This document shows positions 9,558-16,751 of a DNA stretch of 64,000 nt, one piece after another. The notes beneath the pieces are model-generated. The model ran no database searches. It was not told the origin of the DNA and was given only the letters and a program-made list of their open reading frames with translations. Made by a program: the position numbers and the translations under genes. The DNA comes from Pseudomonas sp. HN11 (GTDB taxonomy: Bacteria; Pseudomonadota; Gammaproteobacteria; Pseudomonadales; Pseudomonadaceae). Within the stretch, counting starts at the first letter, position 1; each line of letters begins with the position of its first letter. The DNA is taken from NCBI RefSeq assembly GCF_021390155.1, contig NZ_CP089985.1, positions 3,607,001 to 3,671,000 on the forward strand, given 5' to 3'.

Positions 9558-9932
9558 TCAATGCGCGCGGAAGCCCCACACAATCTCTACCACCCGCTCG
9601 GCGATCACCAGGTAAACCAGGATCAACAGTAACTGCAGCGCCAGGTGATAACGCAGCTTGGCGAGCCGACGGATGCCGTCGCTGACATTCAAGAGCATCA
9701 GCAGCGTCGACAGGATGATCAGGCCCCAGCCGGCCACGTTGGAGGCGAAAACCCCGATGAACAAATCACGCTGCCCAAGCAATGTGTTGGTCCCCGCCGC
9801 AAATAGCAGCGCACACACCAGCAGGTTTTTCACGTTGTCGAAGATCTGCGTGCTCAGATCGTTCTCCAACAACGCCATATACCGTTTCCATAACGTGCGC
9901 ATGGCAAGTACCGGGTAGGGATCGCTCGTCAC
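9558..9932 (-). CDS. Small inner-membrane protein, unknown function
   Basis: I do not recognise this 124-residue protein. It shows three hydrophobic stretches: [32 protein letters not shown] and [21 protein letters not shown], with a basic RRLAKLRYH loop between the second and third. The listed start is a GTG at 9932; an ATG at 9902 would give 114 residues, and neither has a convincing ribosome site. It lies 55 bp upstream of glutaminase on the same strand and could be cotranscribed. A role in small-molecule transport or anchoring cannot be judged. Confidence 0.6.
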   Translation of the reverse strand: MTSDPYPVLAMRTLWKRYMALLENDLSTQIFDNVKNLLVCALLFAAGTNTLLGQRDLFIGVFASNVAGWGLIILSTLLMLLNVSDGIRRLAKLRYHLALQLLLILVYLVIAERVVEIVWGFRAH

Positions 9933-9992
9933 TCAAAGTAGTCCAAATGCCCGTACACTGCACCGTTGCGCTTATTCCACGAGGACTTTTAC

Positions 9993-10340
9993 ATGAAATT
10001 GATGATCGGCCTGGCCGCCCTGCTGTTGGTATCAGCTTGCTCCACTGCCTCCCACACCACCCCGCCTGCCCAAAATGCCGCAGCGTCCGAGTGCCTGGCC
10101 GGTGGTGGCACCATGAAACAGGTCGGGAAGTTGCAAAGCTGGAAATGCATCACGCCGTACAAGGACGCGGGCAAGGCCTGTACCGATTCGAGCCAGTGTG
10201 AAGGCGAGTGCCAGACCAGCGTCACCACCCAGTCCGGCAACGGCCCGGTGACAGGCGCGTGCCAGGTGGATAACAGCCACTTCGGCTGCTCGGCGACGGT
10301 GGAGAAAGGCAAGCTGGGCCGGGCAATCTGCGTAGATTGA
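9993..10340 (+). CDS. Cysteine-rich lipoprotein, unknown function
   Basis: The start at ATG 9993 follows CGAGGAC; the same frame is open from 9966 but that would spoil the signal peptide. The 115-residue product begins MKLMIGLAALLLVSAC, a lipoprotein signal with lipobox VSAC, so Cys16 should be lipidated. The mature part has further cysteines (ECLAG, WKCITPY, KACTDSSQCEGECQT, GACQV, FGCSA, AICVD), enough for several disulfides, suggesting a compact periplasmic or outer-membrane domain. A TGTGGGAGC-type terminator follows. Function unknown; the gene is not obviously linked to its neighbours. Confidence 0.75.
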   Translation: MKLMIGLAALLLVSACSTASHTTPPAQNAAASECLAGGGTMKQVGKLQSWKCITPYKDAGKACTDSSQCEGECQTSVTTQSGNGPVTGACQVDNSHFGCSATVEKGKLGRAICVD

Positions 10341-10357
10341 GACTCGACACCGAACAC

Positions 10358-10387
10358 ATGTGGGAGCAAGTCCGCTCCCACATTTTT
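10358..10387 (+). terminator. REP-type terminator
   Basis: ATGTGGGAGC at 10358-10367 pairs with GCTCCCACAT at 10374-10383 around a six-base loop and is followed by TTTT. It ends the lipoprotein gene and may also insulate the minus-strand gene that ends at 10404. Confidence 0.8.
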
Positions 10388-10403
10388 CGTTCTACCTTTC
10401 CGT

Positions 10404-10910
10404 TCAAAAGTGCGCCACATCCGACACCCGCTCATCCAGCACATCCCGTGCCAATGCCCAGGCCTTGTCCTTGGATTCCACCACCAACAACGGATAGCCC
10501 CAGGCCTTGCCGAACATCACGGCAAACGGCTTGAGCGCCAGGCGCTGTGCGGCGCTCGGTTCCACCTGGATCATGCCCCGGACGTAGGTACGCAGCGCCT
10601 GCTTGTTTTTCTTCATCCAGATCGATGCTTGCTTGCGCTCCTCGTGGGAATGTTCGTGATTGTTTTCGTCCACCGATTTTTCGTGCAGCAGCAGAAAGGG
10701 TTGCTGGCGGGCCAGCAGGCTTTCAAACATCAGGAAAGCATCCTGCGACCCACCCTCGTTGGGCGCGTCGAAAACGATTTTCACCACCGGGAATGTTGTG
10801 CTGTCGAAATGTATCTCACTATAAGATTCAAGCCACTGGACTGCATTACACAGAATAGCCAGACTGTTTCGCAATCCAGCCAACTTCTGAAACCCGACAT
10901 GAAACACCAT
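10404..10910 (-). CDS. Conserved-looking hypothetical protein, start uncertain
   Basis: The C-terminal ~130 residues look like real protein (FPVVKIVFDAPNEGGSQDA, LLHEKSVDENNHEHSHEERK, KQALRTYVRGMIQVEPSA, FGKAWGYPLLVVESKDKA), with an alternating alpha/beta character. The first in-frame ATG is at 10910, giving 168 residues, but it overlaps the divergent AraC gene start by about 12 bases and the first ~40 residues look less protein-like; the true start may be an alternative codon nearer 10820. No known family is recognised with confidence. A histidine/glutamate cluster (ENNHEHSHEE) could bind metal, but this is only an impression. Confidence 0.55.
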   Translation of the reverse strand: MVFHVGFQKLAGLRNSLAILCNAVQWLESYSEIHFDSTTFPVVKIVFDAPNEGGSQDAFLMFESLLARQQPFLLLHEKSVDENNHEHSHEERKQASIWMKKNKQALRTYVRGMIQVEPSAAQRLALKPFAVMFGKAWGYPLLVVESKDKAWALARDVLDERVSDVAHF

Positions 10911-11741
10911 CGCCTTGAAATGCATGACCGTTCGATGGTCAAGGATGCGGATGTATTCCCCCGCGCCATAGTAGCCGTCGGTGCTACCAGCACCTCGAAC
11001 ACCTGGGAACATGAGCAGCATGCCCACCGCAAGGGTCAGTTGATGTACACACTGCGTGGGGTCATCTATTGCGAGATCGAAGCGGGTATCTGGATCGTGC
11101 CGCCGCAATGCGCACTGTGGATTCCCGGCGGTACATCCCACGCGGCACGCGGTTCGGGCGAAGCGGAAGTCTATTGCCTGTTGATCGACCCGGATGCCGC
11201 CTGCGCCCTGCCCGCGCAATGTTGCACACTGGCGGTGTCGGGTCTGTTGCATGAGCTGATCAGCAAGGCGGTGAGCTTCCCGCTGCTCTATGACGAAGGC
11301 GGAGCCCAGGGCCGCTTGATCAGCACGTTGCTGGATGAACTGGCTGCTGCGCCTGTCGAAGCCTTGCACCTGCCGATGCCCCAGGACCCGCGGCTGCGAC
11401 GCCTGGCCAACAGCCTGCTGGCCGAACCGGGGGACAAGGCCACCCTCGGCCAATGGGCCGTGCGCATCGGCATGAGTGAACGCAGCATGACGCGCCTGCT
11501 GCTGGAGGAACTGGGGTTGAGTTTTGGCCGCTGGCGCCGACAGTTGCATGTGATCTTGTCACTGCAACGGCTGGCAAAAGGTGAGAGTGTGCAACGAGTG
11601 GCCCTGGATTTGGGCTATGAGAACGCCAGCGGCTTTATCACCATGTTCCGCAAGGCGGTGGGTCAGCCGCCAGCACGTTATCTGGCGGACCGTGCCGGGA
11701 CCTTGAACGCCCTCGCGCCGGCAACGATTACACTCAACTGA
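10899..11741 (+). CDS. AraC-family regulator with N-terminal cupin
   Basis: The 280-residue reading from ATG 10899 has a cupin-like sensor domain (SNTWEHEQHAHRKGQLMYTLRG, then VPPQCALWIPGG, residues about 30-110) and a C-terminal AraC/XylS helix-turn-helix pair (about 185-275: WAVRIGMSERSMTRLLLEE and RVALDLGYENASGFITMFRKAVGQPPARY). ATG codons at 10920 and 10935 are equally possible starts; none has a strong ribosome site. This architecture is typical of small-molecule responsive regulators of efflux or catabolic genes. Its target may be the destroyed sulfonate transporter remnant just downstream or a gene elsewhere; the sequence does not decide. Confidence 0.85.
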   Translation: MKHHRLEMHDRSMVKDADVFPRAIVAVGATSTSNTWEHEQHAHRKGQLMYTLRGVIYCEIEAGIWIVPPQCALWIPGGTSHAARGSGEAEVYCLLIDPDAACALPAQCCTLAVSGLLHELISKAVSFPLLYDEGGAQGRLISTLLDELAAAPVEALHLPMPQDPRLRRLANSLLAEPGDKATLGQWAVRIGMSERSMTRLLLEELGLSFGRWRRQLHVILSLQRLAKGESVQRVALDLGYENASGFITMFRKAVGQPPARYLADRAGTLNALAPATITLN

Positions 11742-11750
11742 GCGCGCTGG

Positions 11751-11973
11751 CTACCAGCTTTCTCCCAGCCCCAGCAGGCCCAGTATCCGCCGCCGCAGGT
11801 CTACCAGGTAAGGATCATCCCAGTGCCGAGGATACGGTCGATCGATGGTCAATTGCGCCTGGATTTTCGCCGGACGGTCACTGAACACGATGACGCGATG
11901 GCGACAGGCTGGCCAGGGTGATGCCAGCCAGGCCGAGCAGGCGGCGGCGGGTTAAATGATCGAAATCAGCCAT
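11751..11973 (-). pseudogene. Deletion scar: Tat signal of a binding protein joined out of frame to the tail of an SsuB-like ATPase
   Basis: From ATG 11973 the minus strand reads MADFDHLTRRRLLGLAGITL, a twin-arginine signal typical of sulfonate/taurine binding proteins, then hits TGA after 31 codons. In another frame the same stretch continues as VIVFSDRPAKIQAQLTIDRP, DDPYLVDLRRRILGLLGL and TAG at 11751, which is the C-terminal tail of nitrate/sulfonate ABC ATPases (SsuB/TauB). An internal deletion of a binding protein-permease-ATPase operon therefore fused its two ends near 11895-11910. The scar sits 22 bp downstream of the flavin monooxygenase stop, where the missing transporter would be expected. 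Confidence 0.8.
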
Positions 11974-11995
11974 GCAAAATATCCCTTTTATCCGT

Positions 11996-13321
11996 TCAGT
12001 CATTGAGATCAGCCAACCCCAAATGCTCACGCAACGTCGAACCTTCATACGCCGTGCGAAACAACCCCTTGCGCTGCAAATGCGGAATCACGCTCTCGAC
12101 AAACTCGGTGAACGAACCCGGCAGGTACCCCGGTGAAATCACGAACCCATCGCAACCGCCCTGTTCGAACAGCTCAGCCAACTGGTCGGCCACCTGCGCG
12201 CCCGTGCCCACCAGCTGCGGCACGCGCACGCTGCTGGCGAAGATGCGTCCGAGTTGTTCAAGGGTGGTTTCCGGGCCTTGCATCAGGAGCTTTTCAGCGG
12301 CGGCCGGGTGGATCAGTGGCGACTGGGCGATCTCGGCCAGCGTTGCGCAAAGCGGGAATGGCGACAGGTCGACATTCAACTGCGAGGCTAAGGTCACCAG
12401 CCCCAACTCCGGCCGTGCCAGGGCGTTGTGCTGGTCGCGTTTGGCGCGAGCTTCTGCCTCACTGCCACCAATGAACGGCATCACCGCCGTCAGCACTTTG
12501 CAACTGTCAGCCTCACGGCCTTGCTGCACCACCTGCGCACGCACGTCAGCGCGGAACGCGCGCATGGCCGCCAAGTGCGGGTGGATGGTGAAAATCGCCT
12601 CGGCCCACCGCGCGCCAAAGCGCCGGCCACGCCCGGATGAACCAGCCTGAATCAGTACCGGTCGGCCCTGGGGCGTGCGCGGAATATTCAACGGGCCTTC
12701 AACCCGGAACCACTCGCCCTGATGCCGCACTGAACGGATCAACTCGGGGTCCGCCAGCACACCGCTCTCACGATCCAGCTTCAGCGCGTCCTTGCCCCAG
12801 CTGTTCCAGAGCTTCAGTGCGACTTCGACAAACTCATCGGCGCGGTCATAACGCAGATCGTGCTGCAGGTGCTTGTCCTTGCCGAACAAGCGCCCTTCGC
12901 TGTCGTTCATCGAGGTGACGATATTCCACGCCGCACGGCCCTTGGACAGGTGATCGAGGGTGGCGAATTCACGGGCGATGTGTGCCGGTTCGTAATAGGT
13001 GGTGGAACGGGTCGCACCGAGCCCCAGCCTGGTGGTTTTACCGACCAGGTAAGAGAGGATCGGCAACGGGTCCAGGCGTGTGGCGTCCTGGGCGCCGTAG
13101 CGCAAGGCGAACTCGCGGGAGCCGCCCATCTGGTCGCCCACCGCCAGGCGATCGGCGAAGAACAGAAAGTCGAACAACCCCTCCTCCACTACCTTGGCCA
13201 CACGAGCGTAGTACTCGGGATCTAGGTAATTGCCGACAGTTTCCGGATGGCGCCACACCGCGTGGCTGTGCACCACCGGCCCACTCAACAGGAATGCGGA
13301 TAAATGAATCTGGCGGCTCAT
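11996..13321 (-). CDS. LLM-class flavin-dependent monooxygenase (NtaA/SnaA/DszA type)
   Basis: I prefer the ATG at 13321, which overlaps the upstream stop as ATGA; the frame extends five codons further. The 441-residue protein belongs to the NtaA/SnaA/DszA branch of bacterial luciferase-like monooxygenases: FLFFADRLAVGD near the N terminus, TTRLGLGATRSTTYYEPAHIAREFATLDHLSKGRAAWNIVTS (split here for position only, residues about 95-140), RPVLIQAGSSGRGRRFGA and GCDGFVISPGYLPG. These two-component enzymes use reduced FMN from a separate reductase to cleave C-S or C-N bonds. Together with adjacent sulfonate-binding proteins it suggests organosulfur (sulfonate, sulfone or thioether) scavenging for sulfur. 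No flavin reductase gene is adjacent. Confidence 0.88.
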   Translation of the reverse strand: MSRQIHLSAFLLSGPVVHSHAVWRHPETVGNYLDPEYYARVAKVVEEGLFDFLFFADRLAVGDQMGGSREFALRYGAQDATRLDPLPILSYLVGKTTRLGLGATRSTTYYEPAHIAREFATLDHLSKGRAAWNIVTSMNDSEGRLFGKDKHLQHDLRYDRADEFVEVALKLWNSWGKDALKLDRESGVLADPELIRSVRHQGEWFRVEGPLNIPRTPQGRPVLIQAGSSGRGRRFGARWAEAIFTIHPHLAAMRAFRADVRAQVVQQGREADSCKVLTAVMPFIGGSEAEARAKRDQHNALARPELGLVTLASQLNVDLSPFPLCATLAEIAQSPLIHPAAAEKLLMQGPETTLEQLGRIFASSVRVPQLVGTGAQVADQLAELFEQGGCDGFVISPGYLPGSFTEFVESVIPHLQRKGLFRTAYEGSTLREHLGLADLND

Positions 13322-14256
13322 GATTTTGGCGTCCACAGGGTGATCGCGCTGACCTTCAACGGCTTGGGAATCAGCTTGGCGGCGTAGTAGGTGTCGGCGA
13401 TGCGTTGTTGTTCGGTGAGGTTGTCCAGCTTGACCGGGATGATGTCGTAGCTACGGCGGCTATTGGCGCGCTCTACCGTGGCCGGGGCGATGTTGCCCCA
13501 CAGTGGGCCGAGGATTTCGGCGGCTTCCTTCGGGTGGGCCTTCACCCATTGGCCGGTCTCGCGCAGGGTGTCGAAGGTCACTTGCAACACGTCCGGGTGA
13601 GCGTTGGCGAATTTGGTGGTCGCCAGGTAGAAACGGTTGTAGTCGGCCAGGCCGTCCTTGCCGTCGGCGATCACACGCACGTGGTGATCCAGTTGCTGGG
13701 TGGCGAGGAACGGGTCCCAGATAACCCAGGCGTCCACGCTGCCATTGGCGAAGGCAGCGCCCCCATCGGGGGCTTCCAGGTAACGCGGGGTGATATCGGC
13801 CAGGGTCAAGCCGGCTTTTTTCAGCGCGCAGACCAGCAGGAAGTTGCTGCCGGAGCCCTTGGACACGGCGACGGTCTTGCCCTTGAGGTCGGCGATGCTG
13901 TGGATCGGGGAGTTATCCTGGACGATGATCGCCTGGGCGCCTGGCGATGAGTTTTCCTGGGCGTAATAGGTCAGCGGTGCATCGGCGGCCTGGGTGAACA
14001 GGGCGAAGGCGTCGGCCACATCCGCGTGCAGATCGACGCTGCCAGCGTTCAAGGAACTGAGCAGGCCGGTGCTGAACTCATGCCAGTTGACGGTGAAACC
14101 CAAGGGCTTGAGACGCTGTTCCAACTGGCCGTTTTGCTTGAGCAGGATCCACAGGCTGGAGGAGCGCTGATAGCTGATATCCAGAGCCTGCTCGGCTTGG
14201 ACTGTCGCTGCGGCGAATAGCAGACTGGCGGCACCGAAAAGTTTCTTGAACGTCAT
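13318..14256 (-). CDS. Aliphatic sulfonate ABC transporter binding protein (SsuA type), copy 1
   Basis: The 312-residue protein has a Sec signal (MTFKKLFGAASLLFAAATVQA) and the SsuA fold: DISYQRSSSLWILLKQNG, VNWHEFSTGLLSSLNAGSVDL, GKTVAVSKGSGSNFLLVCAL and WVIWDPFLATQQ. Its stop overlaps the monooxygenase start, so the two are translated together. It is divergent from a second SsuA-like gene at 14502. Neither has an intact permease or ATPase beside it, so both must feed a transporter encoded elsewhere or act as remnants. Sulfur limitation (CysB/Cbl type control) would be the expected regulation, but no operator was identified. Confidence 0.88.
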   Translation of the reverse strand: MTFKKLFGAASLLFAAATVQAEQALDISYQRSSSLWILLKQNGQLEQRLKPLGFTVNWHEFSTGLLSSLNAGSVDLHADVADAFALFTQAADAPLTYYAQENSSPGAQAIIVQDNSPIHSIADLKGKTVAVSKGSGSNFLLVCALKKAGLTLADITPRYLEAPDGGAAFANGSVDAWVIWDPFLATQQLDHHVRVIADGKDGLADYNRFYLATTKFANAHPDVLQVTFDTLRETGQWVKAHPKEAAEILGPLWGNIAPATVERANSRRSYDIIPVKLDNLTEQQRIADTYYAAKLIPKPLKVSAITLWTPKS

Positions 14257-14501
14257 GGAAGGCCTTGGCGTAGGAGAAAAGAAGGGAGTTGCATATGCCG
14301 AAAAACCGCGTAAGGCGTGGCACTAAAGTTGATTCGATTATATTAACGATGAGAAATGATGAAAGAATCTTATAATTCTATGGTTATGCCTAATTCGTCG
14401 GATCGCGGGAAAAGCACCTTAAGCTAAGATCGAAAGAGTATTTAACGAATAGTTTTTAGAACTTTAAGCTCGACACTATTTCGTTGAAGATCGAGCTTGC
14501 C
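14257..14501. promoter_or_regulatory. Divergent AT-rich promoter region of the two sulfonate-binding protein genes
   Basis: This 245-bp gap is much more AT-rich than its surroundings, especially around 14330-14400 (for example TTATAATTCTATGGTTAT). It must hold promoters for both divergent SsuA-like genes. I see no convincing palindrome and no reading frame of note. CysB-type sites are hard to read by eye and are not claimed. Confidence 0.5.
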
Positions 14502-15446
14502 ATGTCTATATCTCGTTCCCTCGCCGCAGTACTCGGGTTGTTGGCCCTCTCTGTAGCGGTCAGTGCTGACGCCCAGGAAACCGTACGCATCGGCTACCAG
14601 AAATCCTCAACCCTGATCACCTTGCTGAAAACCCAGGGCACCCTGGAAAAAGCCCTCGAGGCCGACAACATCAACGTGAGCTGGCACGAGTTCCCCAGCG
14701 GCCTGCCACTGCTCGAAGCGCTGAACGTGGGCAACGTGGACATCAGCGCCGACGTGGCCGACACCGTGCCGATCTTCGCCCAGGCTGCCCAGGCCAAGCT
14801 CACCTACTTCGCCCAGGAAGCACCCTCGCCTTCCGCCCAGGCCATCGTGGTGCGCAAGGACTCACCGATCCAACAGTTGGCGGACCTCAAAGGCAAGAAA
14901 ATCGCCGTGACCAAGGCTGCCGGCACGCACTATTTGCTGATTGCCGCGTTGGCCAAGGCCGGCCTGGAATTTTCAGATATCACACCGGCTTACCTGACAC
15001 CGGCAGACGGTCGTGCGGCGTTCGAGAACAGCAAGGTGGACGCCTGGGTCACCTGGGAACCTTTTCTGACCGGTGTGCAACGCCAACTGCCGACGCGCAC
15101 CCTGGCCGACGGCGCAGGTCTGGCCAGTTACAAGCGCTATTACCTGACGGGCACGCCCTACGCCAAGGCGCACCCTAAGGTGTTGAAGGTGGTGTATGAA
15201 CAGCTGGAAAAGGCCGGAAAATGGGTGAAAACCAACCCGCAAGACGCGGCCAGGATCCTCGGCCCGTTGTGGGGCAATCTGGATGTGGCTACGGTGAAAG
15301 CCGCCAATGCACACCGCAGTTATCAGGTGCAGCCGGTGACGCTCGACCAGTTGGGCGAACAGCAAAAGATCGCCGATGCGTTCTTTGAGGCGGGGTTGTT
15401 GCCTAAAGCGGTGGATGCCAAGGATGTGCAGACCTGGAAGCCTTGA
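14502..15446 (+). CDS. Aliphatic sulfonate ABC transporter binding protein (SsuA type), copy 2
   Basis: ATG 14502 is chosen over an upstream TTG because it gives a clean signal peptide (MSISRSLAAVLGLLALSVAVSADA). The 314-residue protein closely parallels copy 1: RIGYQKSSTLITLLKTQGTL, VSWHEFPSGLPLLEALNVGNV, GKKIAVTKAAGTHYLLIAAL and WVTWEPFLTGVQ. It is monocistronic; its terminator stem-loop is split by an IS110-type insertion. Two divergent paralogues suggest different ligand preferences for one shared membrane transporter. Family firm, ligand unknown. Confidence 0.88.
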   Translation: MSISRSLAAVLGLLALSVAVSADAQETVRIGYQKSSTLITLLKTQGTLEKALEADNINVSWHEFPSGLPLLEALNVGNVDISADVADTVPIFAQAAQAKLTYFAQEAPSPSAQAIVVRKDSPIQQLADLKGKKIAVTKAAGTHYLLIAALAKAGLEFSDITPAYLTPADGRAAFENSKVDAWVTWEPFLTGVQRQLPTRTLADGAGLASYKRYYLTGTPYAKAHPKVLKVVYEQLEKAGKWVKTNPQDAARILGPLWGNLDVATVKAANAHRSYQVQPVTLDQLGEQQKIADAFFEAGLLPKAVDAKDVQTWKP

Positions 15447-15499
15447 GGCCTGACACGGGCAAGAAACGTGTGGGAGCAAGCCCGCTTGTGTCTTGAGAC

Positions 15500-15690
15500 A
15501 GGATTAAGCTGAAGGTGAGAGGGTGAGTGGCAAGCTGAATGCCCGAAGTGCTTAAAGCACGTGTGGGAGCCCATGCTGCCACTCACTTCTCCGCTCTGGA
15601 CATGAGCCCGAACAGTTGAACGAGCCCACCTCGAACAGTTACAAGCGTGGGCCAAGCCAGAGCGCTCTCACTTTGAGTGTAAGAGGGTTT
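15500..15690 (+). ncRNA. Candidate IS110 bridge RNA (left-end non-coding RNA)
   Basis: Two stem-loops are visible. Loop 1: GTGAGTGGCA (15523-15532) pairs perfectly with TGCCACTCAC (15577-15586) and encloses 44 nt; its 5' side has GCCCG (15541-15545), identical to the target just left of the core (15480-15484), and its 3' side has TGTGGGAGC (15562-15570), complementary to the target just right of the core (16726-16734). Loop 2: CGCTCTGG (15592-15599) pairs with CCAGAGCG (15657-15664) and contains ACAGTTG (15612-15618), identical to the IS right end plus core (16720-16726). Known IS110 bridge RNAs have a target loop and a donor loop with split guides of this kind. Pairings are seen; the RNA itself is inferred. 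Confidence 0.6.
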
Positions 15691-15694
15691 GGCT

Positions 15695-16627
15695 ATGTTT
15701 TCCTATCCAGCAGGCATTGATGTTTCCAAGGACAGCCTTGAGGCTCGAGTTAATCTGATTGACGTTGGGGTAAGTTGCGCTAACGCCGAAGATGATTTCC
15801 CTGGGTTGATTGGGTGGCTATTGCTTCACCAGGTCGGTCGCGTGCTGTTGGAGGCCACTGGCGGTTACGAGCGCAAAGTCATGAAGGCGCTCCAGGCTGC
15901 GGGCCTCAACGTTATCTGCATCAATCCCCGTCGAGCCAAGAGTTTTTCCACGGCGATGGGCCAACAAGCCAAAACCGACCCGATAGATGCAAAGTCCCTT
16001 GCGCAGTTCGCAGCGGTACTCGACTCGCCTAACAGCCGAATCACCAGCCCGAAACATGACGAGTTGCGCGCGTTAGTCCAACAGCGAGAAAACTTTATTC
16101 AGCAGAGAGACGATGACAAAAGGCGCCTGAAAACGGCCTCATGTGACGTAGTAAAGCCAGCGTTGCAGAGTCATATCGACTACCTGATCAAAGCTGTGAA
16201 CGCGATAGACCAGTTGATTCGTCAAAGCGCCAACGTGCTAGACCACGAAAAAGTCGAACGCCTGTGTTCAGTTAAGGGCATCGGGCTCATTACGGCGGCT
16301 AGCCTTATGGCATACCTGCCGGAGTTGGGTGAGGTTGGCAAGCGTCCGATCGCGGCCCTAGCGGGCCTCGCGCCGTATAACAACGACAGTGGGAAGCACA
16401 TAGGCGCGCGTCACATTCGTGGCGGAAGGTTTTCCGCACGTCGCTCGCTATACATGGCCTGCTGGGTAGTCATTCGGGACCAGCCTGAATTCCAGGCCCG
16501 CTATAAAGCACTGCGTGGCAAAGGAAAATGCGCAAAAGTTGCGCTAATCGCATGCATGCGTGTTTTGTTAATCCGGCTGAACGCAATGCTGCGTGATAGG
16601 ACTGAATGGAAAGAACACGCTGCCTAG
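15695..16627 (+). CDS. IS110-family transposase (DEDD recombinase)
   Basis: ATG 15695 gives 310 residues; an in-frame TTG six bases upstream is also possible. The N-terminal RuvC-like DEDD domain shows AGIDVSKDSLEARV, LEATGGYERKVMKAL and KTDPIDAKSLAQFA. The C-terminal transposase_20 domain shows SVKGIGLITAASLMAYLPE, AALAGLAPYNNDSGKHIGAR with the conserved serine, and GRFSARRSLYMACWV. Such enzymes act with a bridge RNA to join a circular element to a target without classical terminal repeats. The reading frame is intact, so the element may be active. Confidence 0.93.
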   Translation: MFSYPAGIDVSKDSLEARVNLIDVGVSCANAEDDFPGLIGWLLLHQVGRVLLEATGGYERKVMKALQAAGLNVICINPRRAKSFSTAMGQQAKTDPIDAKSLAQFAAVLDSPNSRITSPKHDELRALVQQRENFIQQRDDDKRRLKTASCDVVKPALQSHIDYLIKAVNAIDQLIRQSANVLDHEKVERLCSVKGIGLITAASLMAYLPELGEVGKRPIAALAGLAPYNNDSGKHIGARHIRGGRFSARRSLYMACWVVIRDQPEFQARYKALRGKGKCAKVALIACMRVLLIRLNAMLRDRTEWKEHAA

Positions 16628-16751
16628 ATCGGCAGCGATGTGTCGTTGAAGGTCACACGGCTTGAAGCTGTGGGAGTTTGGCTGTCTTTGAAATCGATGG
16701 CCAAGTTATGGTCATCAAGACAGTTGCTCCCACATTTTTGATTTTAAGCCG

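Larger units (their letters stand above)
15486..16723 (+). mobile_element. IS110-family insertion sequence, about 1.24 kb, inserted in a REP-type stem-loop
   Basis: The boundaries come from the interrupted stem-loop: the sequence TTG occurs at both edges (15486-15488 and 16724-16726), and only one copy is needed to rebuild the target, consistent with a 2-3 base core shared by donor and target. Just inside lie 8-bp inverted repeats, TGTCTTGA (15489-15496) and TCAAGACA (16715-16722). The element has one transposase gene, about 205 bp of left non-coding DNA and about 95 bp of right non-coding DNA. A long left end is what IS110-group elements use to encode their bridge RNA. The element appears complete. 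Confidence 0.8.
15469..16736 (+). terminator. REP-type terminator of the sulfonate-binding protein gene, interrupted by an IS
   Basis: TGTGGGAGCAA at 15469-15479 and its perfect complement TTGCTCCCACA at 16724-16734, followed by TTTTT, are the two arms of one stem-loop. Removing 15486-16723 restores an 11-bp stem with a six-base loop, like the intact copies at 10358 and 23894. The left half lies 23 bp after the stop of the 14502 gene, where a terminator is expected. Confidence 0.75.
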
